64,000 bases of DNA. Source: Hydrogenophilales bacterium. Its GTDB lineage: Bacteria > Pseudomonadota > Gammaproteobacteria > Burkholderiales > Thiobacillaceae. Shown piece after piece: positions 8,583 to 16,508 of the stretch; position 1 is the stretch's first letter, and the number at the start of each line of letters is the position of its first letter. The position numbers and the translations under genes were made by a program. The DNA lies in contig JACPYT010000018.1 of assembly GCA_016195805.1 (NCBI GenBank), positions 77,549-141,548 of the forward strand. Direction: 5' to 3'. The notes below the pieces were generated by a model. It was not told where the DNA came from, ran no database searches, and saw only the letters and a program-made list of their open reading frames with translations.

Positions 8583-8624
8583 GAGCGTGGTTGTTGACGC
8601 TTTAGCCTCTTACCCCGCGGCCTA
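8583..8624. repeat. REP-like repeat, copy 2 (degenerate)
   Basis: Second copy of the unit at 8510-8553, in the same direction 73 bases on: GAGCGTGGTTGTTGA is identical, followed by diverged bases and GCGGCCTA against ACGGCCTA. The closing arm of the hairpin is lost. The copy ends on the stop codon of the DUF4124 gene. Confidence 0.55.
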
Positions 8625-9092
8625 TTTCAGGTTGGCCAGCTCACGCTGTATAGCGGTAATGTTCTGCTCGTGCTGCTGCACCGCGGTGCGCAAGTTTTTT
8701 ACGCGATTGAGATAGGTGGTATCGGTGGCACGCTCGCCGGGCTGAAGGCGCTCGCCCAGCGTCAGCTGACGGCGCGCCTCGTCGGCATTGCGGCGTTCGC
8801 CTGAAATTTCATCCTGCAGCACCTGGCGACGGACGTCGTCGCGCCGTTTCTGCGTAGCGGGATCGATACGCGGAAAGTCCGCCGGACTGGGCGTATAGGA
8901 TGCGCGCCGGGACGATTTCTCGCTGGCCCGCAACTGCGTCGGCGCCCCGGGCAGGTCGACGCGTTTGGCGCCTTTTTTGTAGACGTCGGTAAACGTCACC
9001 TGGCCGTTTTCATCTACGTACTTGTAGATATCCGCCTGCACGGGCGCAGCCAGAATCAGGCACAACAGAAAGGAAAAACGGGCAATTGGCAT
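8622..9092 (-). CDS. DUF4124 domain protein, exported
   Basis: A 156-residue secreted or periplasmic protein. Residues 1-20 form a signal peptide (MPIARFSFLLCLILAAPVQA). The DUF4124 motif follows at once: DIYKYVDENGQVTFTD, the short beta-rich YKYVDxxGxxxxTD segment widespread in betaproteobacteria. The remainder is charged and helical (about residues 70-156, many Arg/Gln/Glu), probably a coiled coil. The start at 9092 is chosen because it places the signal peptide at the N-terminus. The gene lies between glnA and ntrB, a common position in this group; its function is not known. The last codons run into a repeat element. Confidence 0.85.
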   Translation of the reverse strand: MPIARFSFLLCLILAAPVQADIYKYVDENGQVTFTDVYKKGAKRVDLPGAPTQLRASEKSSRRASYTPSPADFPRIDPATQKRRDDVRRQVLQDEISGERRNADEARRQLTLGERLQPGERATDTTYLNRVKNLRTAVQQHEQNITAIQRELANLK

Positions 9093-9180
9093 AAGGCTGA
9101 GTGTAGCGTACCCGTTTTTAACGGACACAAGCCGGCAATCTTGATGCTCCCGTGAACGGTCATCTACGGGGAATACACGC

Positions 9181-9211
9181 AAAAAAAGGGGCAGCCGAAG
9201 CTGCCCCCTTG
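9181..9211 (-). terminator. Rho-independent terminator of glnA
   Basis: Read on the minus strand, AAGGGGGCAGC, a TTCG tetraloop, then GCTGCCCCTT followed by a T run. It lies 18 bases after the glnA stop and has the A/T tail on the glnA-downstream side only. Confidence 0.88.
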
Positions 9212-9228
9212 GGTGCACGGCGCCCTGT

Positions 9229-10638
9229 TTACAGCGAGTAATACATCGCGAATTCGACCGGGTGCGTGGTCATGCGGTACTTGGTGACTTCCTGCATCTT
9301 CAGTTCGATGTAGGCGTCGATCATGTCGTTGGTGAACACGCCGCCACGGGTCAGGAACTCGCGATCCTTGTCGAGTTCTTCCAGCGCCATTTCCAGGCTG
9401 TGGCAGACCTTCGGGATCTTCGCGTCTTCTTCCGGCGGCAGGTCGTACAGATCCTTGTCCGACGGATCGCCTGGGTGGATCTTGTTCTGGATGCCGTCGA
9501 GACCGGCCATCATCAGCGCAGCGAAGCACAGATACGGGTTGGCGGTCGGATCCGGGAAGCGGGTCTCGATGCGGCGGGCCTTCTCGCTGGCGGCGATCGG
9601 GATGCGGATCGAGGCCGAACGGTTGCGGGCCGAGTAGGCCAGCATCACGGGGGCTTCGAAGCCGGGCACCAGACGCTTGTACGAGTTGGTCGACGGGTTG
9701 GTGATCGCGTTCAGCGCCTTGGCGTGCTTGATGATGCCGCCGATGTAGTACAGGCACATTTCGGACAGGCCGGCGTAGCCGTTGCCCGCGAACAGGTTCT
9801 TGCCGTCTTTCCACAGCGACTGGTGGACGTGCATGCCGGAGCCGTTGTCGCCGACGATGGGCTTGGGCATGAAGGTCGCGGTCTTGCCGTAGGCGTGGGC
9901 GACGTTCTGCACGATGTACTTCAGGGTCTGCGTCCAGTCGGCGCGCTTGGTCAGCGTGTTGAACACGGTACCGATTTCGCACTGGCCGGCGGTGGCCACT
10001 TCGTGGTGGAACACTTCAACCGGGATGCCGGCTTCTTCCAGCGCCAGCACCATGGCGGCGCGGATGTCCTGCAGGCTGTCGACCGGGGGCACGGGGAAGT
10101 AGCCGCCCTTGACGCCGGGGCGGTGGCCGGTGTTGCCGTTCTCGAACTTCTCGGCGGACGACCAGGCCGCTTCTTCCGAATTGATCTTCACGCCGCAGCC
10201 CGACATGTTGTCGTGCCAGGTGATCGAATCGAAAATGAAGAACTCGGGTTCCGGACCGAAGTAAGCGGTGTCGGCGATGCCTGTCGACTTCAGATAGGCT
10301 TCGGCGCGCTTCGCCACCGAACGCGGATCGCGCTCGTAGCCCTTGCCGTCGGACGGCTCGATCACGTCGCAGGTCAGGATCAGCGTGGGCTCGTCGAAGA
10401 AGGGATCCATGTAGGCCGAATCGGGATCGGCTTTGAGCAGCATGTCGGACGCCTGAATACCTTTCCAGCCGGCGATCGAGGAGCCGTCGAACGGGTGGCC
10501 GTCTTCGAACCAGTCTTCGGTCACGATGCGGGCAGGAATGGAAACGTGCTGTTCCTTGCCGCGGGTATCGGTAAAGCGCAGATCGACGAATTTCACTTCG
10601 CCGTCCTTAATCATCTTGATCACATTGGCCACGGCCAT
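9229..10638 (-). CDS. glnA: Glutamine synthetase type I (GSI-beta)
   Basis: A 469-residue cytosolic enzyme that makes glutamine from glutamate, ammonia and ATP as a dodecamer. Recognisable family segments are [11 protein letters not shown] (N-terminal beta-grasp), [10 protein letters not shown] (metal-binding glutamates), [10 protein letters not shown] (NxxGxHxHxS, ammonium site) and RIP near NRSASIRIP. The adenylylation tyrosine lies in [10 protein letters not shown] near residue 400, so GlnE can switch it off. The ATG at 10638 is used because a GGAG ribosome binding site sits nine bases before it; the longer reading would include that site. Expression is expected from the sigma-54/NtrC region upstream. 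Confidence 0.97.
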   Translation of the reverse strand: MAVANVIKMIKDGEVKFVDLRFTDTRGKEQHVSIPARIVTEDWFEDGHPFDGSSIAGWKGIQASDMLLKADPDSAYMDPFFDEPTLILTCDVIEPSDGKGYERDPRSVAKRAEAYLKSTGIADTAYFGPEPEFFIFDSITWHDNMSGCGVKINSEEAAWSSAEKFENGNTGHRPGVKGGYFPVPPVDSLQDIRAAMVLALEEAGIPVEVFHHEVATAGQCEIGTVFNTLTKRADWTQTLKYIVQNVAHAYGKTATFMPKPIVGDNGSGMHVHQSLWKDGKNLFAGNGYAGLSEMCLYYIGGIIKHAKALNAITNPSTNSYKRLVPGFEAPVMLAYSARNRSASIRIPIAASEKARRIETRFPDPTANPYLCFAALMMAGLDGIQNKIHPGDPSDKDLYDLPPEEDAKIPKVCHSLEMALEELDKDREFLTRGGVFTNDMIDAYIELKMQEVTKYRMTTHPVEFAMYYSL

Positions 10639-10724
10639 GCTGAATCTCCTCAACTGAAATGGATTGAATTACGACGTTGGATGTCGCCCTGACCCGCCAC
10701 ACAAACGTCACACAAAAAGCTGTT

Positions 10725-10740
10725 AGCAGCAACCGTGCCA
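10725..10740 (-). promoter_or_regulatory. Sigma-54 promoter of glnA
   Basis: On the minus strand TGGCACGGTTGCTGCT matches TGGCACG-N4-TTGCW with the full -24 box and GC at -12. It lies 87 bases before the glnA ATG. NtrC sites lie roughly 100-145 bases upstream of the predicted start, as in enteric glnA. Confidence 0.82.
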
Positions 10741-10813
10741 TACGAAAATCGGGCGCCAGACATTGTGCCATAAGCATTCAGGCAACGGCATAGCGCGCGA
10801 CCATTTTCTCTAT

Positions 10814-10862
10814 TGCACCAAAAAAACGCATCAAAGCCCGCCTGCTGCACCAATGTGGTGCA
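10814..10862. promoter_or_regulatory. NtrC enhancer upstream of glnA
   Basis: TGCACCA-N3-TGGTGCA at 10846-10862 is a perfect 17-base palindrome identical in form to the strong NtrC site of E. coli glnA. A second half-site, TGCACCA, at 10814-10820 lies 32 bases away, close to three helical turns, and probably belongs to a weak partner site. It lies between glnA (-) and the rhodanese gene (+), so it might also act on the latter. Confidence 0.82.
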
Positions 10863-10921
10863 AATTGCATCGGGCAGGGGGTTTCATATACTGAACTGAC
10901 AATAAAATAAAAGGAAACATC

Positions 10922-11377
10922 ATGGGACGCATCACGGAGTTGCTCGACACGGCCCACCGTCGCAGCCAGTCAAATTCCTGGTCATTTGCCGGCGCACTGC
11001 TGCCCCACGAAGCGCATGAATTGCTGCAGATTGCACCCGGATCCCGCCTGATCGATGTACGTTCCCACGCAGAACTCGAACTCAACGGGGTCATACCCGG
11101 CGCGCTGCATGTCGAATGGCAAGCCTGGCCCGGCTGGGTCCTCAATCCCCACTTCCTGACCCAGCTTGCGCAGGCCTCCGATCCCGAATCCTTGCTGTTT
11201 TTCATCTGCCGCAGCGGCGAGCGTTCACACCGGGCAGCCGCTGCCTGCAGCGAAGCCGGACGCGGCAGTTGCTACAACGTGCTGGAAGGTATCGAAGGCG
11301 ACCTCAACAAGGCCACCGGCCACCGCAGCGAACTCAACGGCTGGAAACACCGCAGCCTGCCCTGGATTCAAAGCTGA
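10922..11377 (+). CDS. Rhodanese-like sulfurtransferase
   Basis: A 151-residue single-domain rhodanese. The active-site loop is FICRSGERSH with the catalytic Cys96 at its start, and SRLIDVRSHAEL (about residues 41-52) is the CH2A-type signature. The substrate is unknown; such proteins shuttle persulfide sulfur from thiosulfate or similar donors. No signal peptide is seen, so it should be cytosolic. A good ribosome binding site (AAAGGAAA) precedes the ATG. It is divergent from glnA and shares the intergenic region containing the NtrC palindrome, but it has no clear sigma-54 promoter of its own. Confidence 0.9.
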   Translation: MGRITELLDTAHRRSQSNSWSFAGALLPHEAHELLQIAPGSRLIDVRSHAELELNGVIPGALHVEWQAWPGWVLNPHFLTQLAQASDPESLLFFICRSGERSHRAAAACSEAGRGSCYNVLEGIEGDLNKATGHRSELNGWKHRSLPWIQS

Positions 11378-11435
11378 CGCGGCGACGCATACAAAAACGC
11401 CTGGCAACCGGTTGAGCGGCTAAAATACGGCCGCC

Positions 11436-12236
11436 ATGACCGACCGCTACGCCGTATTCGGGCACCCGATTGCCCACTCCAAATCCCCGCAGATCCACAC
11501 CGCCTTTGCCCGCCAGACCGGCCAGGACATGCGCTACGAAGCCATCCTCGCGCCGCTCGACGGGTTTGCGGCGAGCGTCGCTGCGTTCATCGCGGCAGGC
11601 GGGCGCGGCGCCAACGTCACCGTGCCGTTCAAGGAAGAGGCCTTCAGGCTGGCAAGCCGCCTGAGCCCACGCGCCCAGCGCGCCGGCGCAGTCAACACGC
11701 TGACCTTCGATGCCGACGGCATCCTCGGCGACAACACCGACGGCGCCGGCCTGGTCGCCGACCTCACGCACAACCTGCACTGCACGATCGCCGGCCAACG
11801 CATCCTGCTGCTCGGCGCCGGCGGCGCGGCGCGCGGCGTGATCGAGCCGCTGCTCGACCAGCAGCCCGCCGCGCTCGTCATCGCCAACCGCACCGTCAGC
11901 CGCGCACAGGAACTCGCCGAGCTGTTCGGCCGCGGCGTCCGCGCGTGCGGCTTCGACGCGGTCGACACCCCTTTCGACCTCGTCATCAACGCCACCGCCG
12001 CCAGCCTCGCCGGCGACCTGCCGCCGCTGTCGCCGCGCGTGTTCACCCCCGACACGCTGGCCTACGACATGATGTACGGCCGCAACACGCCCTTCCTCGA
12101 CTTCGCCCGCACGCACGGGGCACGCACCGCCGACGGCCTCGGTATGCTGGTCGAACAGGCCGCCGAAGCGTTCTACATGTGGCGCGGCGTGCGCCCCGAC
12201 ACCGCGCCCGTCATCGCGAGTCTGCGCACAGCATGA
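11436..12236 (+). CDS. aroE: Shikimate dehydrogenase
   Basis: NADP-dependent reduction of 3-dehydroshikimate to shikimate, fourth step of the chorismate route (266 aa). The N-terminal substrate domain has [13 protein letters not shown] (residues 8-20; SKS binds the carboxylate) and [10 protein letters not shown] with the catalytic Lys. The Rossmann domain has [10 protein letters not shown], followed by [12 protein letters not shown], which carries the NRT motif typical of NADP preference. YDMMYG and the [11 protein letters not shown] region close the fold. The stop overlaps the mtgA start in the sequence ATGATG. Confidence 0.96.
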   Translation: MTDRYAVFGHPIAHSKSPQIHTAFARQTGQDMRYEAILAPLDGFAASVAAFIAAGGRGANVTVPFKEEAFRLASRLSPRAQRAGAVNTLTFDADGILGDNTDGAGLVADLTHNLHCTIAGQRILLLGAGGAARGVIEPLLDQQPAALVIANRTVSRAQELAELFGRGVRACGFDAVDTPFDLVINATAASLAGDLPPLSPRVFTPDTLAYDMMYGRNTPFLDFARTHGARTADGLGMLVEQAAEAFYMWRGVRPDTAPVIASLRTA

Positions 12237-12934
12237 TGAAGAAAGTGTTCGGCTGGCTCGGCAAAGGCGTCGCGGCAGCGATCACGCTGGCGCTGCTGTA
12301 TCAGGTGTGGCTGTTCGCGCACGTGCTGTGGTGGATCGATCACAACCCCGCCTCCACCTCATTCATGGAAGCCGGCCTGGCACGCCAGCAGGAAAAGAAT
12401 CCCGACGCCGAACTGCGCCACAAGTGGGTGCCCTACGACCGCATCTCCATCCACCTGAAGCGCGCCATCGTCGCCGCCGAGGATGCCAAATTCCTCTCGC
12501 ACGAAGGGTTTGACGTGGACGGCATCCAGCTCGCGGTCGAGAAGAACCTGAAGAAAGGCCGCCTCGTCGCCGGCGGCTCCACCATCAGCCAGCAGCTCGC
12601 CAAGAACCTGTTCCTCTCCGGTGAGCGCAGCTTCATCCGCAAGGGACAGGAAGCCGTCATCACGCTCATGATCGAAGCCACCTGGAGCAAGCGCCGCATC
12701 CTCGATGTGTATCTGAACGTCATCGAATGGGGCGACGGCATCTACGGCGCCGAAGCCGCCGCGCGCCGCTACTACAAGACCTCCGCCGCCAACCTCGGCC
12801 GCGACCAGGCCGCCCGCCTGGCCGCCATGGTGCCCAACCCGCGCTGGTACGAGAACCACCGCAGCTCGCGCGCGTACCAGCGGCGCGTCGCGGTGATCAG
12901 CCGGTATATGGGGAGCGCGCAGGTGCCACGCTGA
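12233..12934 (+). CDS. mtgA: Monofunctional biosynthetic peptidoglycan transglycosylase
   Basis: A 233-residue GT51 glycosyltransferase that polymerises lipid II glycan strands without a transpeptidase domain. One N-terminal membrane anchor lies at about residues 12-35. The donor-site motif is [14 protein letters not shown] with catalytic Glu83, followed by [15 protein letters not shown] and the [13 protein letters not shown] segment; [16 protein letters not shown] is GT51 motif 5. ATG at 12233 overlaps the aroE stop, so the two are coupled, as in other betaproteobacteria. The AT-rich island begins immediately after its stop codon. Confidence 0.95.
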   Translation: MMKKVFGWLGKGVAAAITLALLYQVWLFAHVLWWIDHNPASTSFMEAGLARQQEKNPDAELRHKWVPYDRISIHLKRAIVAAEDAKFLSHEGFDVDGIQLAVEKNLKKGRLVAGGSTISQQLAKNLFLSGERSFIRKGQEAVITLMIEATWSKRRILDVYLNVIEWGDGIYGAEAAARRYYKTSAANLGRDQAARLAAMVPNPRWYENHRSSRAYQRRVAVISRYMGSAQVPR

Positions 12935-13229
12935 GTCGAATTACTCAGTGTCGCCCACATAAATCTGGGCGTTCCTCTAATTTCCCGTAGTGCCCAGCCG
13001 CGGCGATCCCGCCAGAAACAAACATCCACTTCTCACAGTAAGCTCAAGCCCTGATTGACCCACCAGTTCGCATGAAACAGGGAATTGGGACCTATCGGTT
13101 TCAGATAGGGTGGTGACGCGCCAAGAGAAATGAATCTGGGACTTGGAAACAATAATTTCAGTGCCCAAATTAACGCTCGACTTTCGCTTTGTGCTCGGAC
13201 GTAAGACCTCGCAATTCTGCCGATTCATT

Positions 13230-13787
13230 TCACCCTTCGATGCCAAATCCTACATAAGCTTCATCACTATAAATTCCGAGTCCTCGTCCGAGGGGAAGAG
13301 CCTTGTGCGAAAACTGTGAGATTGCATCCATCAGCGCTACTTTTTTAAATGGGATATGAATGATATTGGCAGTCCCGTTATTTATTCGAATTGTAAGTGC
13401 GCTTGGCCAAAATGCTTGAAGAGCGGATGGATTACGAATTGGTTTACCCGTAGCTGTATACGCGGCAATTATTGGTAACTTATATATATCTACAGCCTTC
13501 TCGATTTCGAATGGCACCCAATCATCATCTAAGGCCGTAGTTTCACCAATTATTAGAACCATGTTCTTGGAATTTCGTAATCGCTCAAGAAGGGATGCTC
13601 TTAATGTGGCCTTTTTGCTCGAGTCACGTACAGCCGCTGCTTTGTCGTGACTGTTGTTCATCGTGAACTCGTCGTCTGTCTTTGCAGTCCACGCCTTCAT
13701 TAAATTGTAATAGTCAATATCCGACTTGCCTGGAATATTGGTTCCATTGGCGTGAAAGGCCACGTAAGTTCCATTCCGATAGGCCAT
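13230..13787 (-). CDS. thsB: Thoeris ThsB, TIR-like (DUF1863/MTH538 family) protein
   Basis: A 185-residue TIR-like protein. After recognition of infection, ThsB-type proteins use NAD to make a signal nucleotide that activates ThsA. The TIR-like pattern is present: GTYVAFHANGT as first strand, an SDIDYYNLMKAW segment, SKNMVLIIGETT (third strand), and DDDWVPFEIEKAVD, whose glutamate (Glu94) is the likely catalytic residue, followed by LPIIAAYT. The start overlaps the last base of thsA (TAATG), with a strong GGGAGG ribosome site inside thsA, so translation is coupled. AT-rich codon use sets it apart from its neighbours. The family call rests on motif pattern and on the partner gene. Confidence 0.85.
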   Translation of the reverse strand: MAYRNGTYVAFHANGTNIPGKSDIDYYNLMKAWTAKTDDEFTMNNSHDKAAAVRDSSKKATLRASLLERLRNSKNMVLIIGETTALDDDWVPFEIEKAVDIYKLPIIAAYTATGKPIRNPSALQAFWPSALTIRINNGTANIIHIPFKKVALMDAISQFSHKALPLGRGLGIYSDEAYVGFGIEG

Positions 13788-14632
13788 TATTTTTCCTCCC
13801 AGTGCTTCTTTACATCTCTTAAATCCAAATCGTCAAATCGATCGCGATATAAAACAATTCGAATTTTCTGCGTAATTTCTTTAGCCTTTGTTTCCGTGAT
13901 TGCAGAAAGAATAATGAGATTTAGAAGATCACGGGTAGGCAAACCAAGTCCGGATAGTCCACTACCAACTAGAGGTAGATTTATCTCATGCCCACCGGAC
14001 TCCACTCGAGCTCGTTGCCATAAACGATGTAAAGCAATCCACATCATCGTCACGTCTGAATAAGCCTTGCAGGTCTCTGGGTCCGTCTTCGCGAATGCAA
14101 AGGCTAAATAGCGATCTTGATTTACAGTAATTAGCGCCGTCGATCCAATAGGAAAACATTTTGTTTTTCCGTCTGTTTTCGCGACTTCACTAAATTCAAC
14201 TTTTCTTAATTCTTCATCCACTTGCTTATCGAAGGGTTCTGGATGACCTCCAAAGCACTTTTGAAGAAACATTCCATGAATACTTTTATCGGATACGGGT
14301 TTGCCAATTTTGCTGTCAAAAAATTCATTGACCGCAATTGCACGTATTCCACTCTGCTCAAATAGGTCTCCGAACAGTACTTCAATGGCAGTGTTGGAGT
14401 GTGCCATTTTTATTTCGATCTTTGAGGGCTTCCACACCTTTCTCAGGCCGAAGAAAAGGCTTACCGCAATCACCACGAAGAAAGCAAAGCCCCCCTCAAT
14501 TTTGATCCCTGGTACAAAATAATTAATTGATTTAATGAGGGTGAAAATGACACTGAAGGACGTGAAAACATATCCGCCCGTCTTAAATGGATGGCGAGCA
14601 ATTCCACGCCACAAGTCAGATAAAGATTTCAT
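13787..14632 (-). CDS. thsA: Thoeris ThsA, type II (two TM segments plus macro domain)
   Basis: A 281-residue effector of a type II Thoeris system. Two hydrophobic segments (about residues 18-36 and 48-63) form the membrane part, followed from about residue 75 by a macro-like domain (DUF6430 type): IEVLFGDLFEQSGIRAIAVN, EFFDSKIGKP, SIHGMF and later LPLVGSGLSGLGLPTRDLL. Known type II systems bind a His-ADP-ribose signal in the macro domain and then damage the host membrane; that mechanism is from the family and not tested here. The start MKSLSDLW is chosen because it begins just before the first membrane helix; an in-frame ATG at 14713 would add 27 residues. thsB follows with a one-base overlap. 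Confidence 0.85.
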   Translation of the reverse strand: MKSLSDLWRGIARHPFKTGGYVFTSFSVIFTLIKSINYFVPGIKIEGGFAFFVVIAVSLFFGLRKVWKPSKIEIKMAHSNTAIEVLFGDLFEQSGIRAIAVNEFFDSKIGKPVSDKSIHGMFLQKCFGGHPEPFDKQVDEELRKVEFSEVAKTDGKTKCFPIGSTALITVNQDRYLAFAFAKTDPETCKAYSDVTMMWIALHRLWQRARVESGGHEINLPLVGSGLSGLGLPTRDLLNLIILSAITETKAKEITQKIRIVLYRDRFDDLDLRDVKKHWEEK

Positions 14633-14854
14633 TGTGTAAACGATTGTCCGCAAGTTGTGGTTTTCGGGAATTCGCTCAATCGAAATTCCCCGTCCAAGCA
14701 ATACGGGGGCCATGTATACATCAAAGGTTGTTCATTGAGGGCTTAAGCGTTTGTATGGCCTTGCGTTCGTAACCATGCCCACCCTCTCCTTTTACTTATT
14801 TCCTCCTGCGATATTCCCAACTGCTTCGACTTGGCGAAACAGAAAGCACCCTCC

Positions 14855-16225
14855 TCAGCCTTCCTTCCGCTGCCGCGCAGCGGGCGTCTGCTCACCCTTG
14901 CGCTGTTCGAAATAACGTAGCGCGCGATAGGTGCCAAAACCGAGCGCGCCCATCGCCAGCGTGAAGGCGCCGTAGGCAACCGGCCACGGAATGCCTGCGG
15001 TCATCATCGAGAACTCGGACATGCCGCCGATGCCGGCGATGATGTTGATCGGCACGAACACGACCGAGATCGCGGTCAGCTTGGACACGCGCTTGTTCTG
15101 GTTGATGTTGATGAAGCCGACGGTGGCGTCCATCAGGAAGTTGATCTTGTTGAAGAGGAAGGACGTGTGGCCGTCGAGCGATTCGATGTCGCGCAGGATC
15201 TGTCGCGTATCCTCGTGCTGTTCGGTCGAGAGCAGGCGGCCGCGCATCAGGAAGGAGAGCGCGCGGCGGGTGTCGAGCACGTTGCGGCGGATACGGCCGT
15301 TCAGGTCCTCGCCCTTGGCGATTTCGGCGAGGATCTCCGCCGCCTGGTCATCGGTGACCTGGGGCGAGAGCACCTGGCGGCCGACGCGCTCGAATTCGGC
15401 GTAGACATCCTCGAGCGCGTCGGCCGAGTATTCGACGTCGGCGCCATAGAGGTCGAGCAGGACGTCCTTGCCGTCCGAGACGTAACCCGGCTGGGTGCGG
15501 GCGCGCAGGCGCTGCAGGCGGAATACCGGCAGTTCCTCGTTGCGCACCGAGAACAGGATGTTGCGGTGGAGAATGAAGGCCACCGCGACGTTGCGCGAAT
15601 CGCCCTGCTTGTAGAGCAGGAAGTTCGAGCTCAAGTGCACCGCGTCGTTGTCGTCGATGTAGAAGCGCGCGCTTTCCTCGATGTCGGTGACGTCTTCCGG
15701 GTCGGGCAGGTATAGCTGGAAGAATTCGCCCACCCAGGCGCGCACGCTTGCGGTGGGGGCGACGAGGTCGATCCACATCGGGTTGACGTTGGCCAGGTCG
15801 GCGCGGCTGTCGATGCGCACCTGGCTCAGCCGGCCGTTCCTCAGCTCGAAGGCGGAGAGCATGTTGCGCGCGCTGCTGTGAGGGCGCGCTTCCAGCAGTT
15901 CGGCCCGCACGTCGTCCGAGACGATTTCCAGAACCAGTTCGCAGCGGCCTTCCTCGACCTCCTGCCAGGCGGCGAGGCGATCCTCCTCGGGCAAGGCCTC
16001 GATGACCCGCGCGATCTCGCCGGCCGACAGACGATGCAGCAGGTTGTGCAGTTCGACCAGATGCTGCCGGTGCACCAGCCCTTCGACCAGTTCGTGGCGC
16101 GGCATGTCCTGCTTCTGCACCAGGGCTTCGACCCGCCGTTGACGCGCGAGCAGCAGCTGCACCTCGCTCAGGTGCTGTTCCAGGGCATTCTGCGCGCGCG
16201 GGCGCTGATCGATGGGTTCCGGCAT
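14855..16225 (-). CDS. MgtE_N/CorA-type divalent cation transporter with GMS in place of GMN
   Basis: A 456-residue inner-membrane protein of the CorA superfamily. Residues about 30-120 resemble the MgtE N-terminal helical domain (LSAGEIARVIEALPEEDR), then comes the CorA cytoplasmic alpha/beta and long helix part (about 130-390). Two C-terminal membrane helices are at roughly 375-395 and 410-430. The CorA signature YGMN before the periplasmic loop reads GIGGMSEFS, so the invariant Asn is Ser. This may alter ion choice, so magnesium transport should not be assumed. The start fits the family. The gene is transcribed toward the Thoeris island and is read away from the msbA unit. Confidence 0.85.
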   Translation of the reverse strand: MPEPIDQRPRAQNALEQHLSEVQLLLARQRRVEALVQKQDMPRHELVEGLVHRQHLVELHNLLHRLSAGEIARVIEALPEEDRLAAWQEVEEGRCELVLEIVSDDVRAELLEARPHSSARNMLSAFELRNGRLSQVRIDSRADLANVNPMWIDLVAPTASVRAWVGEFFQLYLPDPEDVTDIEESARFYIDDNDAVHLSSNFLLYKQGDSRNVAVAFILHRNILFSVRNEELPVFRLQRLRARTQPGYVSDGKDVLLDLYGADVEYSADALEDVYAEFERVGRQVLSPQVTDDQAAEILAEIAKGEDLNGRIRRNVLDTRRALSFLMRGRLLSTEQHEDTRQILRDIESLDGHTSFLFNKINFLMDATVGFININQNKRVSKLTAISVVFVPINIIAGIGGMSEFSMMTAGIPWPVAYGAFTLAMGALGFGTYRALRYFEQRKGEQTPAARQRKEG

Positions 16226-16394
16226 GGCGCGTATTCTACGCTCGACGACTCATTCAAGGCATGGCTTCAGGCCGCGAATAGGCGACAAAATGCCGTCCCG
16301 CCAGGAACCCCGAACCGAGGTGGCCCATCCCGACAGAATCGACGCCTGCAAGCCGCGGCGCGTTACAATCGCGGGGCTTTTGACTATCCGCCCC

Positions 16395-16508
16395 ATGACC
16401 GAAAACCCCGAAAACCCGTCGCAGGACATTCTTCAGGCGCGCGTGAAGCGCGACCCGGCCATCGGCTTCGTCATCTTCCCCGGGCTCGCCACCCTGCTGC
16501 AGCCATGA
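16395..16508 (+). CDS. Possible 37-aa leader ORF coupled to msbA
   Basis: A 37-residue open frame beginning MTENPENPSQDILQ and ending in VIFPGLATLLQP. Its stop overlaps the msbA ATG as ATGA, the same coupling seen throughout this chromosome. A TACAAT -10-like box lies 26 bases before it. I do not recognise a family, and no strong ribosome site was seen. It could be a real small protein, a leader peptide that couples msbA translation, or a remnant of a longer gene. Confidence 0.4.
   Translation: MTENPENPSQDILQARVKRDPAIGFVIFPGLATLLQP

Larger units (their letters stand above)
12935..14854. other. AT-rich island between mtgA and the CorA-type gene
   Basis: About 1.9 kb with visibly lower GC than the rest of the window, holding only two minus-strand genes (thsA and thsB). 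The boundaries coincide with the mtgA stop and the stop of the CorA-family gene. No integrase, transposase, tRNA or obvious flanking direct repeat is visible. The 295-base non-coding part at 12935-13229 contains a small hairpin (CCTATC/GATAGG, 13091-13109) and a weak imperfect repeat (around 12961 and 13132), and nothing else I can name. The composition and content indicate horizontal acquisition. Confidence 0.7.

Noticed and set aside
12977-13246. 89-aa minus-strand frame at the end of thsB
   Set aside because: It overlaps the thsB end, has no ribosome site and no family look; probably non-coding flank.
13230-14632. Toxin-antitoxin pair reading of the island genes
   Set aside because: Sizes, TIR-like and TM-macro domains fit Thoeris better than any toxin-antitoxin pair.
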